A stretch of DNA of 64,000 bases. Source: Arenicola marina (lineage: Eukaryota; Annelida; Polychaeta; Arenicolidae). The notes under the pieces are model-generated. The model was not told where the DNA came from and searched no databases. It was given only the letters and a program-made list of their open reading frames with translations. A program made the translations under genes and the position numbers. The stretch is taken from assembly GCA_964019135.1 (NCBI GenBank), contig OZ025248.1, positions 72,608,119 to 72,672,118 on the forward strand, in the 5' to 3' direction. Of the stretch, positions 42,661-53,200 are shown piece after piece; the stretch's first letter is position 1, and the number at the start of each line of letters is the position of its first letter.

Positions 42661-43918
42661 TCTATAGCGAGTTATGTCTAGCGAACCTTGATTGACTGCA
42701 GCGGTTCCTTCTTCTCGAGGGGTCCTACCCTCTGACACTTGTCACATGTCGCGATCTTTGTGAAGAAGGCAGAAAGCATAAAAATGATATTATAATTAAA
42801 AGAGAGAAATGTATCAATGCTCCACGAATTAATAATAAATATTATTCCATTGCTAAGTTATATTGACAATTTCATATATTATAAGTAATGCGCTTTCACA
42901 GACACATATAAGCAATAACCGGATCCATGCACCTTACTTTTATTTTCTGCACAACTACGCACCCACAAACAAATCTTTAACAAATACTAGCCCAAACAAT
43001 GTTATAGGGCGAACGGTGTTTTGGAAACTTACCCATATCCGGATGTCGTGGGTCTGGCCCGGCCAGTAAAATCGCTGAAATATGGCATCTGCGGTTTTAT
43101 TGATGCCACTATGTCCACCAATTTTACTGCCATTAAAAATTCTCGCTGAACACTGCCAGACACTCCTCTTTTCTCTTCAGGACCTCAGTCCTTTTGCCAC
43201 TTGATGTGTGGATTAGATGCTGATTACCAATCGTAGTCTCATTTTCTAAAATAGAAACGATCGCATTAAAACATATTCAGGGAATTGGTAAAAAAACGAT
43301 GAAAATAAAATGAACAAAAGATTCTGCTTGGAGAGTTCACAGCCAAATATACCTGTAACAAACATGGCCACATTAGAATATAATTATATCCTAGTATTGT
43401 GCTGTAAGCCAATTTTATAAAAGGCTTTATTCACAAACATGGTCATCAGGTTTACCGACTGACTAAATAAGAACCGATGACTTTTCGCTTCTAGAAAACG
43501 TTGATTGTTATCTTTCAAAAATAAAATGAAACGTTGTGTATCTCTAAGTCGATCAATCGGCTCGGCGCGGAAACGATTATCTGAAATTAGCAGCGGATTA
43601 CGGGTTGCTCATGTGACTAAACAAACAATTTCGATCGCTGCCGCAAGTCAGCCAAGTTTTGACCATTGTATTCTGATGCCACTCCTGCAATGTACGTATT
43701 TATAACTGTAGCGAACTGCCTCGGCAGTATCGAAATCAAAGTTAGTGAGCTAAATGGCCGGACTATCTGGCTTGATATAGTCAAAACTTAGCCAGTTTCA
43801 AGCCAAAAAATATTGTAATAATAATGTCAGTTAGAGAATGTGATAGGAACGGTTTTGTTTGTGTATTATTCGTGTAGTGTCTTCGCTGTAATAATTAAGC
43901 GGGAGGGAAGGGAGCTCA

Positions 43919-44236
43919 GGGGGGGGGGGGGTCGTGTTCGCAGATAACGATGAATAAATTTCTTTATTCCCAGATCACGATGAACTAAGAGGAGAAATCT
44001 CCGCATACAAAGAAAGCGCAGATACATTATATAAATTGGCGATTTCTCGATGCACGGTTATTTAATATTATAATTCCAAGTGGACGACTAACGGAAATCA
44101 TTGATCACGATGGTCGGCTAATATCTCATTCTCAGTTCACGAAGAATTATTTTCTTCGTTCCCAATTCATAATGAAATGAAAAGCCCATTGCCGAGGGAC
44201 TGATAATAACCCTTGCCCCCCCCCCTTCCCCCCCAT
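43919..44236 (+). mobile_element. G-tract/C-tract bounded short element, copy b
   Basis: A G-run at 43919-43931, then GTCGTGTTCGCAGATAACGA. The interior matches copies a, c and d (TTTAATATTATAATTCCAAG, CGGCTAATATCTCATTCTCA). The end is AATAACCCTTGCCCCC with a C-run. Confidence 0.65.
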
Positions 44237-44689
44237 TGATATCGTGCTCGTAATTCTCTTTATACAACTATGTTTGAAGCCTACATGAGGCTACATGAGG
44301 TATACAGGGCTGCAAGCAGATTATTTTATTGTTAAGGTCTCTAATGAGATAAGACTCCAAAGACTTACTCCATAGTGGCTGGCTACAGACGGTTTTTTGG
44401 GTACGTAACACATGTGGCAGACCAACTGGGGACAGACATGCGTTATTACACGAGCGGGGTCGCCTTTCAACCCCATCATACGTCCCAAGTTACGCAATGA
44501 GAAGACTTGAAACAAAGAGTAAAGCTATGCGTTATCAACAGGATGGGCCATTTAATCTTAAATCTTCACATTGGCCTACAACCGAAATAACGGGTTTTTA
44601 GATTGACTGTTCAGTCACCACTATATTTCGTTTGTATGACGATCTATAAATAAATCTACAATATAGACAATCTTTCCTTGCTACATTGC

Positions 44690-45090
44690 TGACACTTGTT
44701 GCTTGCATATACACGCATTACGTCATATGCTACTGGGCCAGCCAGTGGCTATATGTGGGTCGATATTACACACATATGGTGCAAATTCTCTTCATTATTT
44801 TAGAATCAACAAAATACTATAGCGTGTTTTAGCGGACTTCGACTTCCCATATATATATACTTTTTTTTGTTAGGCCAGCATTTCTTAATTACTAGCCATT
44901 GCCGACTGTTCTTGATTGCATACACGCATTACACCATGGTACGGGACCATGCAGCGCATGTAGTGGCTGCTATATATATATATATATTATGGTGCATTCA
45001 CTTCATTATTTTAAGATCAACAAAATACTACAGCGTGTTTTATCGGGCTGCTACTTCCGATGATATATATCTATGTATATGTATATATTT
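44690..45090. repeat. diverged tandem duplication of ~200 bp
   Basis: TTGCATATACACGCATTACG... and TTGCATACACGCATTACACC... start two copies. Each continues to CTTCATTATTTTAGAATCAA / CTTCATTATTTTAAGATCAA and CAAAATACTAYAGCGTGTTT, then a (TA)n tract. Confidence 0.75.
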
Positions 45091-45184
45091 ATATAAAAAG
45101 GTTTTTTTTTTATACACCGGCGCGCACTTATAGTTTTCCAAATATATAGACGTGCGACTGACGTATTAAATCACCAGACTAAAG

Positions 45185-45390
45185 ACTAATCTGATGTTTT
45201 GGAAGTTAAATGAAAATTAAATTAGCAATGTCGTGAAGAACCGTTATATCGTATTTGACTTTATTTTATTATAATGCAGTTTTTAGTTAAACTCTGATGT
45301 TTTGGAAGTTAAATTAAATTAGCAATGTCGTGAAGAACCGCTATATCTTATTTGGCTTTATTTTATTATAATGCAGTTTTTTGTTTAAAT
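45185..45390. repeat. ~105-bp tandem duplication, two copies
   Basis: CTGATGTTTTGGAAGTTAAA, TTAGCAATGTCGTGAAGAAC and CTTTATTTTATTATAATGCA occur twice in the same order (from about 45190 and about 45294). Confidence 0.85.
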
Positions 45391-46071
45391 CGGATGTCCG
45401 GAATTACAGGTACAGATCTGTAAATATAATTCATGAACGCATTCAAGTAAATACTAGCGAATATATGGTATGTGCGGCAGCAACGAATGCGTTTGTACCA
45501 ACCTGATTCTAGCCGATCCGAAAGTTCAAAGTTCCCTGCGCGTCTTCGTAGACTGCCTTTCTGTGCCTTGTTAGAGCAACCAGCCGGATATTGTTTATTT
45601 TTAAGGAAAAAATAAATATCCTGAAACTTTTGTTCCCACTTTTTCCACTTGTCGCTTTCTTCCATCTTAAGGCAATTGTCAATCTATCTCGGTAGTCTGG
45701 TTGTACGTGCCACGCGCGCTCCTGATACTGCAAATGATCCACTAGATCAGGGGGTGCAAAATCTCATGGGAACTGGGAGCGGATGGTATTACGCATGCGC
45801 GAAGCGCTACTGCGCACGCGCTGTGGTAGGGGGTGCATTTTTCCACGGGATGCATTATCCCACGTCACACCGGTATGCCGCCCGGTAGCCGCAACACGTG
45901 ACAGGGATATGCCTATATTTCATTGAACTGCGCACACCGTTCACGTCCGGTACACGTAGGGGCACTGCAACCAACCCCTGGGGGTGGGGGGGGGGGGGGT
46001 ACTTAATACATTGCTGGGTGTGTGTGTGTGTGGGGGGGGGGCGCTTTAAAACCCTCCCTTTTTCACCGCCA

Positions 46072-46926
46072 AAATCCGCTTGGTCGGGGCGTTTTACCAC
46101 CAGATTCTGCTCGGTCGGGGCGTTTTACCACCAGATTCTGCTTGGTCGGGGCGTTTTACCACCAGATTCTGCTTGGTCGGGGCGTTTTACCACCAGATTC
46201 TGCTCGGTCGGGGCGTTTTACCACCAGATTCTGCTTGGTCGGGGCGTTTTACCACCAGATTCTGCTCGGTCGGGGCGTTTTACCACCAGATTCTGCTCGG
46301 TCGGGGCGTTTTACCACCAGATTCTGCTTGGTCGGGGCGTTTTACCACCAGATTCTGCTCGGTCGGGGCGTTTTACCACCAGATTCTGCTCGGTCGGGGC
46401 GTTTTACCACCAGATTCTGCTTGGTCGGGGCGTTTTACCACCAGATTCTGCTTGGTCGGGGCGTTTTACCACCAGATTCTGCTCGGTCGGGGCGTTTTAC
46501 CACCAGATTCTGCTTGGTCGGGGCGTTTTACCACCAGATTCTGCTCGGTCGGGGCGTTTTACCACCAGATTCTGCTCGGTCGGGGCGTTTTACCACCAGA
46601 TTCTGCTTGGTCGGGGCGTTTTACCACCAGATTCTGCTCGGTCGGGGCGTTTTACCACCAGATTCTGCTTGGTCGGGGCGTTTTACCACCAGATTCTGCT
46701 TGGTCGGGGCGTTTTACCACCAGATTCTGCTTGGTCGGGGCGTTTTACCACCAGATTCTGCTCGGTCGGGGCGTTTTACCACCAGATTCTGCTTGGTCGG
46801 GGCGTTTTACCACCAGATTCTGCTCGGTCGGGGCGTTTTACCACCAGATTCTGCTTGGTCGGGGCGTTTTACCACCAGATTCTGCTCGGTCGGGGCGTTT
46901 TACCACCAGATTCTGCTCGGTCGGGG
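46072..46926. repeat. 31-bp minisatellite, ~27 copies
   Basis: The unit is GGGGCGTTTTACCACCAGAT then TCTGCTYGGTC; the only common variant is CTCGGT/CTTGGT. Because 31 is one more than a multiple of three and the unit lacks stops on the plus strand, all three plus frames are open and read the same 31-residue peptide. I regard this as non-coding. Confidence 0.95.
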
Positions 46927-47573
46927 TTTTGCCCCCAAACTCCGCTCGTTAGGGGTATTGTTTCCTGAGTAGGGTTTTGTGGCCCATCCAATTAGAGAGG
47001 TGCAGTCGATACAGGCTCGATACCTCTGCAATGATTCGGTTCGCGGTAACAACCTCTGGGACTGGATGCGGTGGAAGGCAGGTCTGGTGTATGTTCTTGG
47101 TGTACGAATGTTGTATAAATGTTATGCTGTCATTGTGTATACATGCGTGCATATCTCACCACGCAGATGTGTTTAACATGTATCTTTTTTCTCTTAGTGT
47201 ACCATGTTTTGTTTCCGTTTGTACTACCGAATAAAAGATATAATTATTGGAACCTTTACCTTTTGTAAGAGTGTCATTTATGCTTCTGCCTACGTCAAAA
47301 CGTTCCTCATATGGACAGATCGGGCGAGGACAATAGTGTTCCGTTTGTCACAGAAATGTAAACATCAATTATTTGCCTAAAAATGCAACGGACCACATGC
47401 ACTATAGAGAGATCAATGTCTTATCTTTAAAACTATATTATTATTTTATATTTAGCAATGTCTGGACCAAAAAAGCATAAACACCCACTCGATTCTTCAC
47501 GCACAAACCGTGCAGCCAGCCGGTTACCCGTACTCAGACGTTGACTACTATGAGTAGGTGGCTGGAAGGGGTA

Positions 47574-47690
47574 AATGGCGACACGCGACACAGGCATATT
47601 TAAAAAATCGACATTCGACACAGATTTTAGAGAAGAAAAAAACGCCCCCCCCCCCAGGGGCCCCCCCCCCCCCAGTCCAGACCCCTTCTA
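47574..47690 (-). repeat. dispersed CGACA-rich repeat family, copy 5
   Basis: Contains GGCGACACGCGACACAGGCA, AAAAAATCGACATTCGACAC and a C-run/AGGGGCC end (47645-47672). A further CGACAAGCGACATG word lies at about 47835. Confidence 0.7.
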
Positions 47691-48119
47691 GGAGCACGTG
47701 ATTTGCTTTCGGTTTGGTCCCCAAAGCACTTAAATCAGAAATAGAACCCGCGAGAACTGTGCAGCCCTATTTAGCGACAGTACCGACATGGCTTTACACT
47801 TGACACTTTACACACGAGACAAGTTCCTCTTCTTACGACAAGCGACATGCCCCAGGGCCACGGGCTCTCTTGAAGGCGGGTGGACATTCACAATGTTTAG
47901 ACCCTTGTACTTTAATAGGGTTATAGGCCACTTGGCGCAGAATATTTACAGTTATAGACCCCCTATAATGCAAGGCATTTAGACCACTAATGTCATGTAA
48001 ATACATCAACAAACCGTTTGAAACGTGTAAGATTAAGCTATTGATGGTAGCCGGCAAAGCGCAGTTCTCAAAAGTGAAATACTTCAAATCAACATTTGTC
48101 AAATTATCGAAAAAGCTAA

Positions 48120-48647
48120 TGTGACAGGGTCAGTTTTTATGGTATTTCGGATTTGCAGAGGTGACACCTAGTGGTGCTCTGTGATAATATGTTGCTTAAA
48201 AGTGTCGCCATCTATTGGTATCCTCTTTTTTGTTATGTGCTGCCATCTGGCGAGGCACCGCCCGTGAACATCCGTTTCCGCCTAGAGAGATGCCCTTGGT
48301 CTCAAGTTGCTCGACGAGCAAGACGTGTTTTGCTTACAGACTCGCATCAACAGTTTTAGCCATTTGTCCATTTTGCCGTCACTCAGGTTAGTTTGTGGTA
48401 CATTCCAGACGACGTTATATCACTCGTTATAGCTATTTTGAACTGTATTTCTAATATTAAAGACAATTCTTAGTCAGTTTTAAGCGTGGAAATATACCAC
48501 GTGGGTATGCCGCTTTAGGTCTCGAGCATTTGACAAAGCCGGTTGATTTAACTTTTAGGTGTTTGGTTTATGTTACAAATAAACTCCGGAACTGTCCATT
48601 CTGTTGATTCTCTGATGTCAGCGCCCTCGCACATGCTCTCTGTTACA
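48120..48647 (+). repeat. 5' LTR
   Basis: 528 bp, TG...CA ends. It contains AATAAA in ACAAATAAACTCC as a possible polyadenylation signal. Identical to the 3' LTR except one base, as far as I could compare by eye. Confidence 0.95.
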
Positions 48648-48650
48648 ATT

Positions 48651-48668
48651 TGGTGTCAGAAGTGGGGT
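48651..48668 (+). other. tRNA primer-binding site
   Basis: TGGTGTCAGAAGTGGGG begins 3 bp after the 5' LTR. TGG complements the CCA tail of a tRNA. The tRNA species is not assigned. Confidence 0.75.
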
Positions 48669-49092
48669 CAGGGCGTTGGCAGGTGACAATCACAGTTAAT
48701 TTGGAGGATGGCGGAACATCAGACCATATGACCGATGACAAGCAACGACCAGACGTTGACAGGATGATGATGGGATCAACAATCAAGTGCCAGCCAGACG
48801 TCATCATTGACATCAACAGAAACGAAGCCGTTCAGCTGTAGGATGGATCGCCCGACCCAACATCAGATCAACCGACAGATGAAGATAAGGCTGAATCTCG
48901 TGAGCGTCGCTTACATATTCATACTGCCCCTGGTTTAATGTTACTGTTATGTCACGTTGTTGATGACATCGCCTGTTTTATGTTGTCGCATTGTTGTTGA
49001 CGTGACCTTTACTTGATGTTAGCCTGTTTCCTGTCACCTTTGTTGTTGTCGTCGGTTTAGACAAGGTACCTACTTATTGTAAGTGTCTAGGC

Positions 49093-50223
49093 ATGTCTAG
49101 ACATGGGGATGACGTGGGTGTGGAGGAGGAAGAGGTTGTTGCTCCTGGGGCAGGAGAGGATGGAGTTGCAGGCGAAGGTGCGGCTGTGCCAGAGGCTGAT
49201 GACCAAGGCAGGGAGGATTTGCTACGACAGCTGGCCGACCTACGGAGGCAGATGGGAGCGATGCATGTTCCACGACCCTTCCCGGAACAGTTTACCAGGG
49301 TGGTGTACGCGCCCAAGAAGGTTTCTAAGTTCAGCGGGGACCCTGCACGCCTGGAAGATTGGGAGATCGAGATCCACGCAAGCCTCGAAGCCCAGGGTTT
49401 GGAGGATTTGATCGCAGCTGACTTCATGATGTGCCACCTGGAAGGAGCTGCGAAGCGAGAGGTTCGGTATGCGGATCCAGAAGAAAGGTCTCACCCGGAG
49501 GCCATTTTCAAGCTGCTGGAAGAGGCCTTTGGGGAGAAACGGACCGCTGCGCAGCTGCTGGATGCGTTTTACGCCAGACGGCAAGAGAGTCGGGAGACAC
49601 TCCAACAGTTCTCACACGCGCTCATGGAGCTTCTGGATAAAGCCCTTCAGCAAGACGACACTTGCCTCCCCAACCGCGACAGGGCTTTACGGGACACCTT
49701 CGCTGAGAAGGTGCGGGATGGCTCTCTCCGTCGTGAGCTGAAGCGACGGATCCGTGACCATCCAAGTACCACATTCAGGAGCCTCAGGAGGGAGGCAGAG
49801 AGATGGGCGGAGGATGACCTCGGAGCTTCCGGATCGAAGGGTCAAGGGAAGATTGGTCAAGCTACGGTGAACGTGGTACAGCCGAGCGAGCTCGAATCAC
49901 AGACCAGTAAACTGACCTCTATGATGGAGTGCCTGCAGCGACAACAGTTGCAGCTGAATGAGCAGCACAAGCTGATCCTAGAGCTCACAGAGAGAAAGCG
50001 ACCGGACGGAAGGGAGCGACGCTGCTTCTTTTGTGACAAGCCTGGCCATTTTCGCAGAGATTGCTACCAGTGGAAGGCGCAGCGGAACAAGGAAACCACT
50101 GGACCGCCGGGTATTGGGTCACGCGAAGCTGGACAGTCAAGACCGCCCCCAGAGAATCCCAGTTCTGATGCACGCCGGTTCAGTGCCAATCGACCCCCAA
50201 ACGAGATTCACCCATTGCAGTGA
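49093..50223 (+). CDS. gag: Gag of the Ty3/Gypsy element
   Basis: 376 residues. The acidic N terminus is followed by a capsid-like region (RKVSKF-type motif near VSKFSGDP, then WEIEIHASLEAQG, FEEAFGEKRTA-type helices, RRQESRETLQQFSHALMEL). A nucleocapsid zinc knuckle CFFCDKPGHFRRDC lies at residues 311-324 (CX2CX4HX4C). The ATG at 49093 is the first in the frame after the leader. The stop (50221-50223) lies inside a hairpin just after a slippery heptamer, so Pol is probably made as a Gag-Pol fusion. Confidence 0.93.
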   Translation: MSRHGDDVGVEEEEVVAPGAGEDGVAGEGAAVPEADDQGREDLLRQLADLRRQMGAMHVPRPFPEQFTRVVYAPKKVSKFSGDPARLEDWEIEIHASLEAQGLEDLIAADFMMCHLEGAAKREVRYADPEERSHPEAIFKLLEEAFGEKRTAAQLLDAFYARRQESRETLQQFSHALMELLDKALQQDDTCLPNRDRALRDTFAEKVRDGSLRRELKRRIRDHPSTTFRSLRREAERWAEDDLGASGSKGQGKIGQATVNVVQPSELESQTSKLTSMMECLQRQQLQLNEQHKLILELTERKRPDGRERRCFFCDKPGHFRRDCYQWKAQRNKETTGPPGIGSREAGQSRPPPENPSSDARRFSANRPPNEIHPLQ

Positions 50224-50238
50224 GCCATGAAGTGGGTG
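50196..50238 (+). promoter_or_regulatory. -1 ribosomal frameshift signal between gag and pol
   Basis: The heptamer C-CCA-AAC (50196-50202) is in the Gag frame in exactly the X-XXY-YYZ register. After a 6-base spacer, CACCCATT (50209-50216) pairs with AGTGGGTG (50231-50238), an 8-bp stem with one G-T pair and a 14-base loop that holds the gag stop. Slipping back one base enters the pol frame, which is open from 50169. Pol has no nearby ATG in its frame, as expected. Confidence 0.8.
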
Positions 50239-53200
50239 CCACAACTGACAGAGGCTCAACCGTACCCGTAGTGCGCCTAGTGGGAAGCCGCCCGACAGTC
50301 GAGATCCAATTAGGTGGCGTGGGATTGATAGGTCTTGTGGATACCGGATCGATGGTGACAACCCTGTCCGAGAGCGCTTTCAGAGAATCGGTGGTACCCA
50401 CGGGAGTCCTATTGAAGCAAGCGGCATGGTTTTCTCTTACCGGAGCTAACGGTCTGGACATACCCTACATCGGTGCCATACAGAGCGACTTACAGATTGG
50501 CGACACCTTCCTCAAGAACGTGACCATCTTCGTGGTGAAGGACACGAAGGCCACAGAGGGTATCCGGCAGGAGGTCCCCATGTTAATCGGCACTAACGTG
50601 CTGGAACACCTACCCTCATTTGCATCTTTGCTGCGTCGAGAGGAGCCGACCAGAAAGAAGATGACAGGCATCGCTCGTGTTCCCGGCCCTTGGCCACTGA
50701 TGATCCCTGCACAGAGTCTCACCCCCGTGAAAGTCGTTGGTCCCCGACAAGGATTGACTTTGATGGAACCACTACCAAGACCACCCCATCCGGGTATACG
50801 GATAGGACGGACTGTCGTGGACGCCTCAAGTGGAGCAGTGTATGTCCAAGTAATGAACGGAACGGACTCAGACATCCAACTGAGATCTGGCACCCCCCTT
50901 GCCACTTTCAAACCCGCCTCTGATGTGTGCTGCAATGAGATCCAACTGAAGGTCCATTCCAACCGGATAACTGTCACGTGTGATACCAGTGACCGGGTTT
51001 CCGCCGTTCCTGCCGCAGGAGCGAAGATATATTCAGCCGAAGGATGCGTGAGTGGGATAAACCTCGACAACTTCCCTGGAACAGAAGAAGAACTGCAGAG
51101 AGCGAAAGACATCTTCTGCAAGTACCGTCACGTGGTTTCTCAAGATGGTGACGACCTGAGCTGCACTGGTTCTATCAGACACAGTATTAAGACTATGGAT
51201 GACGTGCCTGTCCAGCAGCCATACAGGAGGATTCCACCGCAGGATTGGAAGGAGGTCAAGACTCACCTTCAAGACCTCTTGAACAAGGGAATAATCAGGG
51301 AGAGTACTTCCAACTATGCGTCCCCGACCGTTATCATACGCAAGAAGACTGGTGAACTGCGCCTCTGCGTTGACTACCGCAGATTAAACTTGAAGGTGAA
51401 GAAGGACTCATATCCCCTGCCAAGGATCGAGGAAGCCCTGGAATCCATGGGTGGATCAACCTTGTTTTCAACCCTGGACCTCACCTCTGCATACAATCAA
51501 GTGGAAGTTGAGGCCACCGACCAGCACAAGACCGCCTTTGTGACACCTATGGGTCTGTTCGAGTATATCCGGATGCCGTTTGGACTGTCCAACTCGCCAG
51601 CCACGTTTTCGCGACTCATGGGACACGTGTTTCGGGATGAGGTGTTCGAGATACTGTTGGTGTACTTAGACGACATCATTATATTCAGTCGGAATATGGA
51701 GGAACATCTCAACAGACTGGAAATAGTACTGTCCAGACTGTCCCAGCATGGACTCAAGATTCGTCCTGACAAGTGCCATTTCTTCAAACCTGAAGTGTCC
51801 TTTGTGGGTCACCGAGTGTCTGCCCAAGGAGTTAAGACCAGCCCAGAGAAGGTCGCTGCCGTAGCGGAGTGGCCTGTACCTATGACCCTGAAACAGCTGC
51901 GAACCTTCGTAGGATTTGCCGCCTATTACAGGAGATTTGTCCAGCACTTCAGCTCCATAGCGGCGCCTCTGCATGAGCTAGTAGGGCGTATCATCAGGGA
52001 GCAGAAGGGACGCCGGAACAAGTCAGCCCCCCTCAAGGACGAGTGGACTGATAAACACGACGTGGCCTTTACCCAGCTGAAGGACGCACTGACAGCAGCC
52101 CCAACACTGGCCTACCCGGACTTCCGCCTGCCATTCGTTGTGGAGATCGACGCCTCACACGATGGTCTCGGAGCCGTGCTGAGTCAGATCCAGGATGGGA
52201 AGAGAAGGGTAATTGCGTACGCCAGCCGCGGTCTGCGCCGTGGTGAAAGGAATCTCGACCGTTACAGCTCCAAGAAGCTGGAACTGCTTACCCTGAAGTG
52301 GGCTGTTACTGAAAAGTTCACGGAATACCTGAGGCATCAGAAGTTTACCATCGAGACCGACAATAACCCCTTAACCTACCTTATGACGAAAAGACAGCTG
52401 CCGGCGCTGGAGCAACGCTGGGCCTCGGCCTTAGCAGGGTTTGACTTTGAGATCAAGTACAAGCCAGGTCGCAACAATCAAAATTGTGACGCGCTCTCCA
52501 GGCAGGAACAGCGTCCCTGGGATGTCAGTGAAGATGAGGTCGCCGATACCTTCGCCGTCGTGCTGCGACATAGTGATCTTCCAGCAGAGCTGCAACTTGT
52601 TGTCTGCTCAGAGTTACTTCGCGACGACAGCATCCAAGGAGAACCGGAGGCTTGTCAGCTGCCGCGTGTCTCGAACGAGGAGCTCAGCAAAGTGCAGGCG
52701 AACGATCACATCGTGGGAAGAGTGATGCAATTCATGAGGGAGGGGAAACCTAGCCGCCAGCGCCGGAAGGATGAGTCCAGCCACGTACGACTCCTTCTGC
52801 GCCAATGGGACAAGCTAAGCATTGACCAGGGAGTTTTGGTGCGCCTGGTGCAAGATCCCGTCCAAGGAATGATACGACAAGTGGTGCTACCAGTCTCGAT
52901 GAAAGATAAAGTGTTGGAAGGACTTCACGACAACCAGGGGCACCAGGGCGTCGACCGAACTGCAGCTCTGGTCCGGTCACGATGCTATTGGCCTGGGATG
53001 TACAAGGACGTCGAGAACTGGATTGGCCGCTGCAACCGATGTCTCCTCGCCAAGGTAGAAAGAGTTAAGACACCGTTGGGATCACTCCTGGCAACCAGGC
53101 CTCTGGAAGTCGTCGCCATGGATTTCACAATCCTCGAAAAGTCAACAAGCGGACACGAAAATGTACTGGTGATAACTGATGTCTTCACGAAGTATAGTGT

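Larger units (their letters stand above)
40523..43195 (-). pseudogene. intron-split Gypsy-type integrase gene, frameshifted
   Basis: Three minus-strand exons. About 43195-43033: EVLKRKEECLAVFSENF, a frameshift in a T run, then KIGGHSGINKTADAIFQRFY and WPGQTHDIRIW, donor TGG|GTAAGT. 42755-42687: IATCDKCQRVGPLEKKEPLQ, donor AAG|GTTCGC. About 40760-40523: GPWEMLGVDLMGPL, a one-base shift near 40690, then TDYYTKWVEAFPLKDKTAES and ILTDQGREFVNK, donor AAG|GTAAGT. Together they give the H2C2 zinc-binding domain and the first two Asp of the DDE integrase core. Intron-bearing integrases occur in Ginger-type DNA transposons and in host genes derived from integrases (GIN1/KRBA2-like). The exon carrying the catalytic Glu was not found. 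Confidence 0.65.

Noticed and set aside
45898..46972. Proteins of 290-356 residues over the 31-bp array
   Set aside because: Open in all plus frames through repeat arithmetic; no independent coding evidence.
48171..48359. 62-residue ORF in each LTR
   Set aside because: The same frame occurs in both LTRs only because they are copies; no domain.
50465..51121. Minus-strand ORF opposite pol
   Set aside because: Antisense shadow of a strongly coding region.
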